Assembly: GCA_902787755.1 (NCBI GenBank)
Contig: CADAHL010000014.1
Location: 1 to 35,153 of the forward strand
Direction: 5' to 3'
Source: Oscillospiraceae bacterium
GTDB taxonomy: Bacteria > Bacillota > Clostridia > Oscillospirales > Oscillospiraceae
DNA length: 35,153 nt
A program made the position numbers and the translations under genes. This document shows, one piece after another, positions 1 to 7,288 of this stretch; position 1 is the stretch's first letter; the number at the start of each line of letters is the position of its first letter. Below the pieces are notes generated by a model, which searched no databases, was not told the origin of the DNA, and saw nothing but the letters and a program-made list of their open reading frames with translations.

Positions 1-80
1 TGACACCGCTGGAGTTGCGATGCCAGTTCGTTACTTAATTCTATTCTCCTACATCTCGGGTCTTTTTTGTGCTGTCCGCA

Positions 81-117
81 CAATCTGGTTCGGTTCAAAA
101 CCGGAGGGGGATTTTTT
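81..117 (+). terminator. Possible weak intrinsic terminator
   Basis: A short CGGTT-CAA-AACCG stem with flanking imperfect pairing is followed by a run of six T. The 3' half (ACCGGAGGGGG then T) closely matches the hairpin at 2204-2237. It may end a transcript entering from left of the window. Confidence 0.35.
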
Positions 118-157
118 GCGTGGAGGGTAGAAAATACGGGGGTCGACGCCTTCGGCA

Positions 158-192
158 ATTCGGAGTTCGGAGTTCGGAATTCGGAGTTCGGA
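158..192. repeat. Heptanucleotide tandem array (ATTCGGA/GTTCGGA x5)
   Basis: Five perfect 7-bp units, ATTCGGA or GTTCGGA, lie head to tail. The same heptamer family recurs at 33068-33102 after the HD-domain gene. It is one of about nine arrays in the window with strict 7-bp period. Confidence 0.85.
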
Positions 193-216
193 ATGATGCA
201 GGCACGTACCGATATG

Positions 217-245
217 CTGTAGGGGCCGACGCCCTCGGCGGCCCG
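217..245. repeat. 29-bp direct repeat, copy 1 of 2
   Basis: This segment starts CTGTAGGGGCCGACGCCCTC and is identical over 29 bp to 657-685. The core GGGCCGACGCCCTCGGCGGCCC can form a stem. It is part of the GTAGGGGC family of this region. Confidence 0.8.
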
Positions 246-375
246 CTCCCCGGCGGCCCGTCTCAATTGATCGAAAACGTGTATTCAACTCGTAGGGGCG
301 GGGCTTGCCCCCGCCCGGCGCAGTGGTCTTGAATTTTACGGCGCGCGGCGGCGAATACGCGGGGAGGGGACAGTA

Positions 376-407
376 TTCTTTCTCTTTGCTTGTCCAAAGA
401 GAAAGAA
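376..407. repeat. Perfect 13-bp stem hairpin
   Basis: TTCTTTCTCTTTG and CAAAGAGAAAGAA flank the six-base loop CTTGTC. The left arm is pyrimidine-only apart from one G. No T-run follows it that would make it a clear terminator. Confidence 0.75.
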
Positions 408-481
408 CCAAAGAGAAACGACCCTCAGGAGGGGAAGATTGCGATTTCTTCCCCTCCCGAGACCCACCCTAATTGAAACGC

Positions 482-505
482 CCAAGAGGGGCGATCCCCT
501 CTTGG
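482..505. repeat. Perfect 10-bp stem hairpin
   Basis: CCAAGAGGGG and CCCCTCTTGG flank the loop CGAT. It is another palindromic module of the repeat mosaic. Confidence 0.75.
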
Positions 506-557
506 AACACCCCCGGGCGGTACGAATTCGCCAGGGGCTTCTATATCTCTCTGGTTT

Positions 558-590
558 CCCCGCCGGGCGGGGACGAGCCCCGCCCCTACA
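558..590. repeat. 33-bp direct repeat, copy 1 of 2
   Basis: This GC-rich palindrome-containing unit (CCCCGCCGGGCGGGGACGAG then CCCCGCCCCTACA) is identical to 729-761. Its inner part GGGGACGAGCCCC forms a small stem. Confidence 0.8.
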
Positions 591-619
591 TGGGGACGGA
601 ACGGTTTCCTGTTCTCCGC

Positions 620-639
620 AGGGGCGATTCACGAATCGC
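620..639. repeat. 20-bp palindromic repeat, copy 1 of 2
   Basis: AGGGGCGATTCACGAATCGC is identical to 791-810; GCGATTC and GAATCGC form the stem. Both copies lie just after or before the 33-bp and 29-bp repeats, which suggests the modules spread together. Confidence 0.8.
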
Positions 640-656
640 TCGCCGGCCTAATCATT

Positions 657-685
657 CTGTAGGGGCCGACGCCCTCGGCGGCCCG
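657..685. repeat. 29-bp direct repeat, copy 2 of 2
   Basis: Identical over 29 bp to 217-245, in the same orientation. Confidence 0.8.
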
Positions 686-728
686 GGCAATACGGATTCG
701 CCCGGGGTTTCTGTATCTTCCGGGTTCT

Positions 729-761
729 CCCCGCCGGGCGGGGACGAGCCCCGCCCCTACA
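729..761. repeat. 33-bp direct repeat, copy 2 of 2
   Basis: Identical over 33 bp to 558-590, in the same orientation. Confidence 0.8.
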
Positions 762-790
762 CCATAACCGAAAGGCCCCGTTCAAACCGT

Positions 791-810
791 AGGGGCGATT
801 CACGAATCGC
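791..810. repeat. 20-bp palindromic repeat, copy 2 of 2
   Basis: Identical to 620-639, in the same orientation. Confidence 0.8.
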
Positions 811-825
811 CCGGCGGTCCCGGTC

Positions 826-2196
826 ATGCCGCAGGGGTGTTTACCTTCCCCTCCGGGGGAGGCGTCTGCGCGGCAGACGGAAGGGGCGTTCCCCCTATCG
901 GCCCTGCGGGCCACTCAAGGTGAATTGCCGCGAAACGGCAAGAGAGGGTCCCCTGGGGGATCCCCCAAAGGGGGGAGCAGGAGCGGGCAGCAAAAAACCG
1001 CCCCGGAGGGCGGCGTAAGGTATCAGGCGAGGGAAAACAAAGGCGCATTTGAGAAGGACAGGTATTACGAGCGGCAGATTGACCGCTGGGGCAGCCTTGC
1101 CCCTGGCACCAGGGTACGAGTGGGCAAGGTGCGGGAGAATAGTGCCCTGAGTAAAGTGGGCATTGCGGCAACGGACGTCTATTTCGATGCAGGCAAGATT
1201 GCCAAGGAAATGGACAAGCACGGCGACCATCTGACCGAAGCGATCCTGAAAAGCATCCCTGCGCTACTGAGCGATCCTGTGGTGATCAGTGAGTACAGGG
1301 GGCCATCCAACACCATTGAAAACACAGTCAGCGTCTACGGGGATCTGATCGTGGACAACAAGCCCGTTATGGTGGGGCTTGTTATGGTCCGAAACAGCAG
1401 CGGGACGGGAGTGATTAATAAAAGCCGAACAATCCATATGCGCGGGGATGCGGGGAGGCTGATCACGGATGATTCTGTGCTTTACCTCAACGAGGATAAA
1501 AAAAGGACCCGCAGTTGGTTCCAGGTTTGCGGCATCTCTGTGCCGTTAAACGGAACCAAGTACGGGCCTATTCGTATTATAGCACAAGCGGAGGAAAAAA
1601 GCAAGACCCGAAAGCAGGCCAGGGAGGCCATGCCGGAGGACCGGGAGCTGCTGCTGACGGCGGCGGCCAGAGCGGGGGCCAGTGCGGAGGTGCTGGAGTA
1701 CCGGAAGAAGGTGCGGGCCATGGAGGCCCAGGGCCGGAGACTGGAGCGAAAGCGGGCGGAGCTGGAGAACGCGGAGAGGCAACGGGAGACCGCGGGGGAC
1801 GCCCCTTCCGCCTTCGGCACCTCCCCCAGAGGGGGAGGCATGAGCGGGGCCACTCAAGGTGAATTGCCGCGAAGCGGCAAGAGAGGGTCCCCTGGGGGAT
1901 CCCCCGATGGGAGAGAGCCCCTATCGGCCCTGCGGGCCACTTCCCCCAGAGGGGGAAGCAAGGGCCAGGAGAAGGTGAAGGCGCTGCGGGAGGAGGTCCG
2001 GAAGCTGGAGGGCTCCATGATCCGATACGAGCGGGACCTGGGGAAGATGGAGCGGAGACCCGCCCTGCGGAAGGAGCTGGAGAAGGCCAGGGCCGACTGG
2101 TGCAACGAAAGCCCGGTGAAGGCGGCCCGGGTGATGAGGCAGATGCAGGAGGAGAACGAGAGCCTGCGGGCGCAAACTCTGCGAGGTTATTTTTGA
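826..2196 (+). CDS. Remnant of a phage/ICE-type polyvalent protein with a MuF C-terminal (PBECR-like) domain and coiled coil
   Basis: The open frame encodes 456 residues, but the first 60 or so are translated repeat, so the true start is uncertain and the protein is probably the C-terminal part of a larger ancestor. Residues about 65-260 hold a compact domain with motifs I associate with the nuclease-like C-terminal domains of phage MuF/minor head proteins and large polyvalent proteins of integrative elements (SIPALLSDPVVI; DDSVLYLNEDKKRTRSWFQ; PLNGTKYGPI). The assignment is from motif memory. The rest is Glu/Arg-rich coiled coil. A 138-bp repeat element is inserted in frame in the coiled coil, and translation reads through it. 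No good ribosome binding site is seen before residue 1. It could be a pseudogene. Confidence 0.5.
   Translation: MPQGCLPSPPGEASARQTEGAFPLSALRATQGELPRNGKRGSPGGSPKGGSRSGQQKTAPEGGVRYQARENKGAFEKDRYYERQIDRWGSLAPGTRVRVGKVRENSALSKVGIAATDVYFDAGKIAKEMDKHGDHLTEAILKSIPALLSDPVVISEYRGPSNTIENTVSVYGDLIVDNKPVMVGLVMVRNSSGTGVINKSRTIHMRGDAGRLITDDSVLYLNEDKKRTRSWFQVCGISVPLNGTKYGPIRIIAQAEEKSKTRKQAREAMPEDRELLLTAAARAGASAEVLEYRKKVRAMEAQGRRLERKRAELENAERQRETAGDAPSAFGTSPRGGGMSGATQGELPRSGKRGSPGGSPDGREPLSALRATSPRGGSKGQEKVKALREEVRKLEGSMIRYERDLGKMERRPALRKELEKARADWCNESPVKAARVMRQMQEENESLRAQTLRGYF
845..977. repeat. Composite palindromic element, copy 1
   Basis: The element starts with the near-palindrome CTTCCCCTCCGGGGGAG and ends in CCCCC-AAA-GGGGG. 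Inside are two stem-loops, CGTCTGC-GCG-GCAGACG (863-879) and TTGCCG-CGAAA-CGGCAA (about 923-939). A 57-bp stretch at 910-966 recurs with one mismatch at 1849-1905, and the phrase CCCTATCGGCCCTGCGGGCC recurs at about 1918. The open frame of the following gene runs through it. Confidence 0.75.
1821..1958. repeat. Composite palindromic element, copy 2, inside a coding frame
   Basis: The element is bounded by CTCCCCCAGAGGGGGAG (1821-1837) and CTTCCCCCAGAGGGGGAAG (1940-1958). It is 138 bp, exactly 46 codons, and adds a Gly/Ser/Pro/Arg-rich segment to the surrounding coiled coil without a stop. Its inner 57 bp match 910-966 with one mismatch. Confidence 0.8.
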
Positions 2197-2203
2197 TACG
2201 CTG

Positions 2204-2237
2204 AACCCTCATCCGGAAATGAACCGGAGGGGGTTTT
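2204..2237 (+). terminator. Intrinsic terminator
   Basis: AACCCTCATCCGG and CCGGAGGGGGTT form an imperfect stem around AAATGAA, and four T follow. It lies 8 bp after the polyvalent-protein stop codon. The gene to its right is on the minus strand and converges on it. Confidence 0.7.
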
Positions 2238-2264
2238 AGTGAAGAGAGTGCGTATTGCATTCCT

Positions 2265-2292
2265 GAGCACTGAGCACCGAGTACTGAGAACT
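2265..2292. repeat. Heptanucleotide tandem array (GAGCACT-type x4)
   Basis: Four 7-bp units lie in a row: GAGCACT, GAGCACC, GAGTACT and GAGAACT. The array ends five bases before the stop codon of the minus-strand lipoprotein gene. It belongs to the class of arrays with strict 7-bp period. Confidence 0.75.
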
Positions 2293-2296
2293 CTTT

Positions 2297-2986
2297 TTAA
2301 TTCAGCGCCAGACTGATGCTGCCCTCGGCCTGGGTCACGGTCACCTGAGAGGGATCCAGGAAGAAGCCCTCCCAGACCTTGTTCTCCACGTCCAGGGTGG
2401 CCCAGCCGGAGAAGAAGGCGTTGCGGTAGCCCTCGTACTGGCCGTATTCCGCGCCGTAGGCCGTATAGGGAAGGGCCTGGCAGTCGAACACGGCGGTCTT
2501 TTCCGTCTCCATGGCGTAGAACAGGTCCGAGGAGTGACCGTAGGTGTAGGCCCGGGTGTCCACGTCCAGCTGATTGTCGATGTACAGGTCGAAGCGCAGG
2601 GAGAACTGGACGCTCCAGTCCCCCTCGGGGTCCACGTAGGGCTGGTACTCATCCCGCAGGACCACGCAGTAGTTCTGGTAGATGGCGGCGATGACCCGCT
2701 CCGGCTCCTCTGAGCCCTCGGTGCGCACGATATACATGGGGATCTCCCGGATGGTGAAGTACTGCTGCCAGTTGTCCAGGCTGATCTCCACCGGGCGGTA
2801 GCTGTCCCGGGGAAAAGAGGAAGCCGGCCGGGGCGTCGGCTGGGCCTGGTCCTGGGTCTGGTCCGGCAGCGGCGCGGCGGTCTGGACCGGGGTGGGAAGC
2901 GGCTCCGGATCGGGAGCCTTCTTCTTCCCGCAGGCGCACAGGCTCAGGCAGAGAGCCGCCAGAAGGATACACAGAAATCGTCTCAT
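2297..2986 (-). CDS. Small secreted lipoprotein, unknown function
   Basis: The 229-residue product has a lipoprotein signal peptide: basic MRR, a hydrophobic stretch, then LCAC with the lipidated cysteine at residue 19. A Pro/Thr/Gln-rich spacer (about 23-55) would hold the globular part off the membrane. The remaining 170 residues are rich in Tyr, Asp and aromatics, and I do not recognise the fold. The ribosome binding site AAGGAAA precedes the ATG. It is the third gene of the GH2-GH36 operon, 11 bp after the GH36 stop, so a role in sugar sensing or binding is possible but is inference from position only. Confidence 0.8.
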   Translation of the reverse strand: MRRFLCILLAALCLSLCACGKKKAPDPEPLPTPVQTAAPLPDQTQDQAQPTPRPASSFPRDSYRPVEISLDNWQQYFTIREIPMYIVRTEGSEEPERVIAAIYQNYCVVLRDEYQPYVDPEGDWSVQFSLRFDLYIDNQLDVDTRAYTYGHSSDLFYAMETEKTAVFDCQALPYTAYGAEYGQYEGYRNAFFSGWATLDVENKVWEGFFLDPSQVTVTQAEGSISLALN

Positions 2987-2997
2987 ATCGCGTTTCC

Positions 2998-4575
2998 TTA
3001 CTCAATGACAACCCGGTGGCTCTCGCCGTCCAGCTCGTAGGTGACGGAGAGCCCGTGGTCGGCGTGGACCTTCACGTTCGTGGCTTCCCGGTTGCGCAGC
3101 AGCTGCCGATAGGCGGCCTTCGCTTCGTCGGTCCACTTGGCCATGTCGTCGGAATGGAGCAGCACCCCGCCGAAGAGACTGTTTACGGTGGCCAGGGCGT
3201 GCTTCTGCTCCGGACTCAGCTTCAGGTTCTCCTCCCGGAGGAAGAACACGTCCGGGTCGCTGAGATAGGCCCGGCCGTTGAGCTGGCGGCGGAAGATGGT
3301 GTTGCCGATGGCCTGGCGGGTGGAGACCCGCTCCCGGTGGGTCTGCTGCATGAGCCGGGTGTCGTCCCAGTCCAGGCCCACGTCGCAGCTGATGCGGCAG
3401 TAGTCCACCAGGCCGAAGGCGGGCATCACCGGTACGCCGCAGCCCAGGATCAGCTTGTCTCCGCACAGGCGGCGCAGCAGCTTCATGGCCCGGATCATCC
3501 GGCCCGCCCGGGTCTCCCGGTCAGAGCCGAAGGGAGCGGCGGCGTAGAGGAAGTCCAGCTTTACCAGGTCATAGCCCCACTTGTGGAACACCTGGTCGAA
3601 GACCCGCTCCAGATAGGCGATCACCTGGGGGTTGTCGATGTCCAGGGAGTAGAAGCCGCCCCAGTTGATGCCGCAGTACCAGGGCTTGCCCTCCACCTTC
3701 AGGAACCAGTCCGGGTGCTCCTTCCAGACCCGGGAGCCCTTCTTCGCCACGAAGGGAGCCAGCCACAGTCCGGCCAGAAAGCCGCTTTCGTGGATGGTCC
3801 GGGCGGCGGCGCCCATGCCGTCGGGGAACTTCAGGTAATCCGGCTCCAGCCAATCGCCCACTGCGGGCTCCCAGCCGTCGTCGATCTGGAACAGATCCCC
3901 GGGCTGCAGCATGGTCCGGCAGCCCTCCAGATCGCTGAGAATGCTCTGCTGGCTGATGTCCTCGTAGCGGTTGTACCAGCTGGAGTAGCCGGCCAGAGGC
4001 CGGGTGGTCCGAGGCTTCACGCCCATGGCTGCAAACCAGGCGTCGAAGACCGCGTCCTCCGTCCCCTGGGCGTAGAACAGATCCAGGGCGTGGAAGGCGC
4101 CCTTCACCCGCAGGCCCTCGCAGTCCCGGCGGATGGTCAGGGTGTCCAGGGCAGTGTTGTTGCAGAACAGGGTGTAGCCCGGCTCCTCATCCAGAGACGC
4201 GAAAAGCCGGAAGTCCTCCCCATTGCGGAAGTAGCACCAGCTCTCCCCGTGGGTCACGCCGGTCTGCTGGGGATAGGGGACAAAGTAGCTGTCGCCGTAG
4301 GCCCGCAGCCCGTAGTGGGCGATGAGCCGCTCGGGGAAGGGGCCGATGTCCCGGGTGAAGCCCGCCCGGGTGTATTCCGGGCAGTAGGTCCAGGTCTGGA
4401 AGCCGTTCATGAAGATCTTCTCGTCCTCGTTCAGCGGGACCTTCACGGTGGCGGTGACAGATTCCACGACGCCCTCGGGCAGCTCCGGCGCGATCAGAAG
4501 CCGGCCGCCCGACCATTCCTCCTGGCCCCGGAGGGGCTCCTCGCCCCGGAGCCGGATCTCATATCGTACAAGCAT
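2998..4575 (-). CDS. GH36 alpha-galactosidase-type glycosidase
   Basis: The 525-residue protein matches glycoside hydrolase family 36 (melibiase clan). Residues 1-180 are the N-terminal beta domain, and a TIM barrel starts near 190 with YSSWYNRYEDIS and FQIDDGWE (229-236). The retaining nucleophile is D341 in VKLDFLY; the acid/base is D398 in CRISCDVG. It has no signal peptide, so it acts in the cytosol, probably releasing terminal alpha-galactose from short oligosaccharides taken up by the cell. At 525 residues it resembles the short Thermotoga-type enzymes rather than the roughly 700-residue forms. AAAGGA lies 7 bases before ATG. The GH2 stop is 3 bp upstream, so the two are co-transcribed and probably translationally coupled. 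The exact substrate is not shown by the sequence. Confidence 0.88.
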   Translation of the reverse strand: MLVRYEIRLRGEEPLRGQEEWSGGRLLIAPELPEGVVESVTATVKVPLNEDEKIFMNGFQTWTYCPEYTRAGFTRDIGPFPERLIAHYGLRAYGDSYFVPYPQQTGVTHGESWCYFRNGEDFRLFASLDEEPGYTLFCNNTALDTLTIRRDCEGLRVKGAFHALDLFYAQGTEDAVFDAWFAAMGVKPRTTRPLAGYSSWYNRYEDISQQSILSDLEGCRTMLQPGDLFQIDDGWEPAVGDWLEPDYLKFPDGMGAAARTIHESGFLAGLWLAPFVAKKGSRVWKEHPDWFLKVEGKPWYCGINWGGFYSLDIDNPQVIAYLERVFDQVFHKWGYDLVKLDFLYAAAPFGSDRETRAGRMIRAMKLLRRLCGDKLILGCGVPVMPAFGLVDYCRISCDVGLDWDDTRLMQQTHRERVSTRQAIGNTIFRRQLNGRAYLSDPDVFFLREENLKLSPEQKHALATVNSLFGGVLLHSDDMAKWTDEAKAAYRQLLRNREATNVKVHADHGLSVTYELDGESHRVVIE

Positions 4576-4578
4576 GGC

Positions 4579-6915
4579 TTATCCTTTCTGAATCTTGAAT
4601 TCTACGGTGACGGGCTCGGCCTGGGGGCAGCTGATGGTCAGGCTGCCCTTCCCGGCCTTCCCGGTGGTCCTGACATAAGTGCCGGTCATGCCGCCCTCGG
4701 CGGTGACCAGATCGGGGGTGCACAGCGCCACGGCGCCGTGGACCTTGAAGCGAATGGGCAGCTGGGCGTAGGGGGTGGGATTGCCGTTCTCGTCCACCAC
4801 CCGGATCCGGACGGCCGCCATGTCGTAGCTGTCGCCCTCGGTGAGGGCGGTCTGGCTGACGGTGACCTCCAGGTGCAGATCCTGGCCGGGGCAGCAGGTC
4901 TGGGACGCGGTGACCTCTCCGTCCTTCCGGCCCTCAAAGCGCCAGCGGGTGGCCTCGCCGCCCCAGTTGCCCACGTACTTGCCGTACAGGGCCACGCCCT
5001 GTTCGATGGTCAGACCGTAGCGCTTCATGCACAGAAGCATCTTGGCCTTGTCCTGGGCGGGCAGATCCGCCATGCCGTGCCTGGCGGCGGCCTGGAGTAC
5101 CTCCTTTACCAGACGGGCCTCCTCAGGAGGGAAGCCCTCCACGGTCTCCAGCAGGCAGCCGATGGTGTCATCGATGAGCACCGGGCCGTGCTTCAGGCCG
5201 TCCCAGCCCCGGGAGCGGAAGGTGGCTACGAACTGATCGTTCTTGTACAGATCCACCTGGTCGGCGTTGGTGAAAACGTAGACCTTCCCCAGATCGCCGG
5301 CGGGGTAGTCGCCGATATCCATGGGGCTGCCCACCACCAGCACCGGGCGCTCCTCGCCCTGGCTGGCGTAGGTGGCGGAGGCCAGCTTGGGATTGCGGAA
5401 GGCGTCCATCACGCCGTGGTAGCAGACCCGGTCGCCGGAACCGAAATCCTTATGGGTGGGATAGTCGAACATACACCAGCCGAAGCAGCCGGCGTGCTGA
5501 CCGTCGGCCTGGGTGTCGTTGAGGACCCGGGCGTGGCGCAGAGCCTGCTCCTGGCGCTTGGCCCAGGGGTCGAAGCTCTTGGTGGGGAACATGTGCCCGT
5601 TGTGCTCGGAGACCAGCAGGGCCTTGCCCATGTCCGGCGTGACCTTGTTCTTGGGCAGACAGCCTGGATTCTGACCGGTGTGGGAGAAGTCGTTGTAGGC
5701 GTACACATCCTCCAGCAGGCTGCTCTTCTGCAGATAGCGCACGCCGGAGGTGGGACGGCTGGGATCCAGCTCATGGCACAGGGCGTTGGTGCGGGTGTAG
5801 AAGGCGTCGTCATCCTGGCTCTCGTTGATGCGCACGCCCCAGAGCACGATGCTGGGGTGGTTGCGGTACTGCAGCACCATCTCCCGCACGTTCTCCACCG
5901 CCTGATCCTTCCAGGCGGCGTCGCCGATATGCTGCCAGCCGGGGATCTCGGTGAAGACCATCAGACCCAGCCGGTCGCACTCGTCGATGAAGTGCTGGCT
6001 CTGGGGATAGTGGGAGGTGCGCACCGCGTTGCAGCCCAGCTCCTGCTTCAGGATCCGGGCGTCCTCCCGCTGGAGGTGGGCGGTGGCGGCGTAGCCGATG
6101 TAGGGGTAGCACTGATGCCGGTCCAGGCCCCGGAGGAAGCTGCGCTTGCCGTTGAGATAAAAGCCGTCGGGCTTGAACTCGATGGTGCGGAAGCCCACCT
6201 TCGTCTCCGCCCGGTCCAGAACCTGGTGCTTGTCATCCAGCAGCTCGGCCCGGCAGGTGTAGAGCTTGGGGCTCTCCGGACTCCAGGACTGGGCCCGGGG
6301 CACCCGGACGGTAAAGAGATCGTGGCCGGTGACCTGGGCCAGCAGCCGCTCGCCGTCCAGCACGCTGAGCCTCACCAGCATCTTCGGATCGGTGAGGCTC
6401 AGCCGGGCCTCCAGCAGATCCAGACTGGGCGTGAAGACGAACAGGTCCTCAATGTAGTTCTTCGGGCGAACGTCCAGCCAGACCTCCCGGTACAGGCCGC
6501 CGTAGGTCAGGTAGTCGATCACAAAGCCGAAGGGCGGGATCTGGCCGTTTTCGGTGCAGTCCAGCTTCACCGCCAGGTCGTTTTCCTCTCCCCAGCGGAC
6601 CAGATCGGTGATCTCCACCCGGAAGGCGGTGTAGCCCGTGCGGTGGTGGGCGCATTCCGCGCCGTTGAGATAGACGGTGGCGATGTGCGCCGCACCGTCG
6701 AACTGCAGGAACAGACGCCGGCCCCGGAGCTCCTCTCCGACCTCCAGCTTTCTGCGGTAACCGCAGACCATCTCATAATCCCGGGGGCCGGCGTAATGCT
6801 GGGGGATCTCACGGACGGTATGGGGCAGGCGGACCGGCTCGGCCTCGCCCTGACCCCGGAGAAAGTCCTCGGACCATTGCGGAGTGAATTCCCATTGGCT
6901 GCAAAGACTGATCAT
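4579..6915 (-). CDS. GH2 beta-galactosidase-type glycosidase
   Basis: The 778-residue protein has the family 2 layout: jelly-roll sugar-binding domain (about 1-150), immunoglobulin-like domain (150-250), TIM barrel (250-520), and C-terminal beta domains. The acid/base is E365 in the N-E pair of GVRINESQDD and the nucleophile is E437 in LVSEHNG. R299 and H302 (VRTSHYP) fit the active site. A beta-glucuronidase-type N-x-K motif is not seen, which favours a beta-galactosidase or related activity. No signal peptide is present. I chose the ATG at 6915 because AGGAGG lies about 7 bases before it; an upstream in-frame ATG at 6981 has no such site and would overlap the promoter. It heads the operon with GH36 and a lipoprotein. 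Confidence 0.88.
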   Translation of the reverse strand: MISLCSQWEFTPQWSEDFLRGQGEAEPVRLPHTVREIPQHYAGPRDYEMVCGYRRKLEVGEELRGRRLFLQFDGAAHIATVYLNGAECAHHRTGYTAFRVEITDLVRWGEENDLAVKLDCTENGQIPPFGFVIDYLTYGGLYREVWLDVRPKNYIEDLFVFTPSLDLLEARLSLTDPKMLVRLSVLDGERLLAQVTGHDLFTVRVPRAQSWSPESPKLYTCRAELLDDKHQVLDRAETKVGFRTIEFKPDGFYLNGKRSFLRGLDRHQCYPYIGYAATAHLQREDARILKQELGCNAVRTSHYPQSQHFIDECDRLGLMVFTEIPGWQHIGDAAWKDQAVENVREMVLQYRNHPSIVLWGVRINESQDDDAFYTRTNALCHELDPSRPTSGVRYLQKSSLLEDVYAYNDFSHTGQNPGCLPKNKVTPDMGKALLVSEHNGHMFPTKSFDPWAKRQEQALRHARVLNDTQADGQHAGCFGWCMFDYPTHKDFGSGDRVCYHGVMDAFRNPKLASATYASQGEERPVLVVGSPMDIGDYPAGDLGKVYVFTNADQVDLYKNDQFVATFRSRGWDGLKHGPVLIDDTIGCLLETVEGFPPEEARLVKEVLQAAARHGMADLPAQDKAKMLLCMKRYGLTIEQGVALYGKYVGNWGGEATRWRFEGRKDGEVTASQTCCPGQDLHLEVTVSQTALTEGDSYDMAAVRIRVVDENGNPTPYAQLPIRFKVHGAVALCTPDLVTAEGGMTGTYVRTTGKAGKGSLTISCPQAEPVTVEFKIQKG

Positions 6916-6952
6916 AACGAATCCTCCTGTGAAGAGACTTATTAACGACAGT

Positions 6953-6981
6953 ATTCTATCATCGAAACGGCTGTCACACAA
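6953..6981 (-). promoter_or_regulatory. Sigma-A promoter for the GH2-GH36 operon
   Basis: On the minus strand TTGTGT (6976-6981) and TAGAAT (6953-6958) are 17 bp apart, about 40 bp before the GH2 start codon. Confidence 0.6.
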
Positions 6982-7051
6982 GAGAGAAAATCAAGGTCCT
7001 CCGGCACAGCGGCGAGGCGGGAAGCGGGCTGTTTGGCCCGGCGGCGGAGGG

Positions 7052-7175
7052 TTCGACAGATTTCGACATCGTACGACATACAAGAAAAAAATAATTTGTC
7101 GAAAGGGATCGGAAAGACTTGCATTCTGCCGGAAAATACAATATTATGTAAACAAATAATACCGATTCTTCGACA
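7052..7175. promoter_or_regulatory. Cluster of Spo0A-binding (0A) boxes upstream of spo0A
   Basis: The 373-bp gap between the divergent GH2 and spo0A genes contains a perfect 0A box TTTGTCGAA at 7095-7103. TTCGACA boxes on the other strand lie at 7052-7058, 7062-7068 and 7169-7175, and a weaker TACGACA lies at 7072. The boxes flank the candidate spo0A promoter, which fits autoregulation as known for spo0A in Bacillus. Control of the divergent sugar operon is also possible. Nothing else is seen in the gap apart from the two promoters. Confidence 0.75.
7119..7147 (+). promoter_or_regulatory. Sigma-A promoter for spo0A
   Basis: TTGCAT (7119-7124) and TATTAT (7142-7147) are 17 bp apart, with a 0A box 15 bp upstream and another 21 bp downstream. 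The leader to the ATG is about 135 bases. I see no clear sigma-H promoter. Confidence 0.65.
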
Positions 7176-7288
7176 GAGTTCCCTACACAAAAAGTCCCAG
7201 ATATGGTAAATTGTTCCCGCATTGACGGATAAATGACCGCTTCACGTGCAAAGAATCGATTGCTTGCTGTAACGGGAGGAAAATAGTT

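Larger units (their letters stand above)
1..825. repeat. Gene-poor repeat mosaic
   Basis: No convincing gene is seen here; open frames in this stretch are low-complexity translations of repeats. It is a patchwork of short repeats: a heptamer array (158-192), a 29-bp direct repeat (217-245 and 657-685), a 33-bp repeat (558-590 and 729-761), a 20-bp palindromic unit (620-639 and 791-810), and two strong hairpins (376-407 and 482-505). A related unit, CGTAGGGGCGGGGCTTGCCC, starts at 291. Several units begin with GTAGGGGC, so they look like one modular family. The first 50 bases could be the tail of something outside the window. Confidence 0.75.

Noticed and set aside
158-192. Short direct repeats as a CRISPR array
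   Set aside because: Units are 7 bp with no spacers, and no cas genes are seen.
49-914. Several small open frames in the first 900 bp
   Set aside because: They are translations of the repeat modules in both strands, with Arg/Gly/Pro-rich products and no good ribosome binding sites.
3016-6945. Plus-strand open frame of over 1300 codons
   Set aside because: It is antisense to the GH36 and GH2 genes, which have catalytic motifs and ribosome binding sites. Its protein is low-complexity (Gly, Val, Ala, Gln rich), a by-product of high GC.
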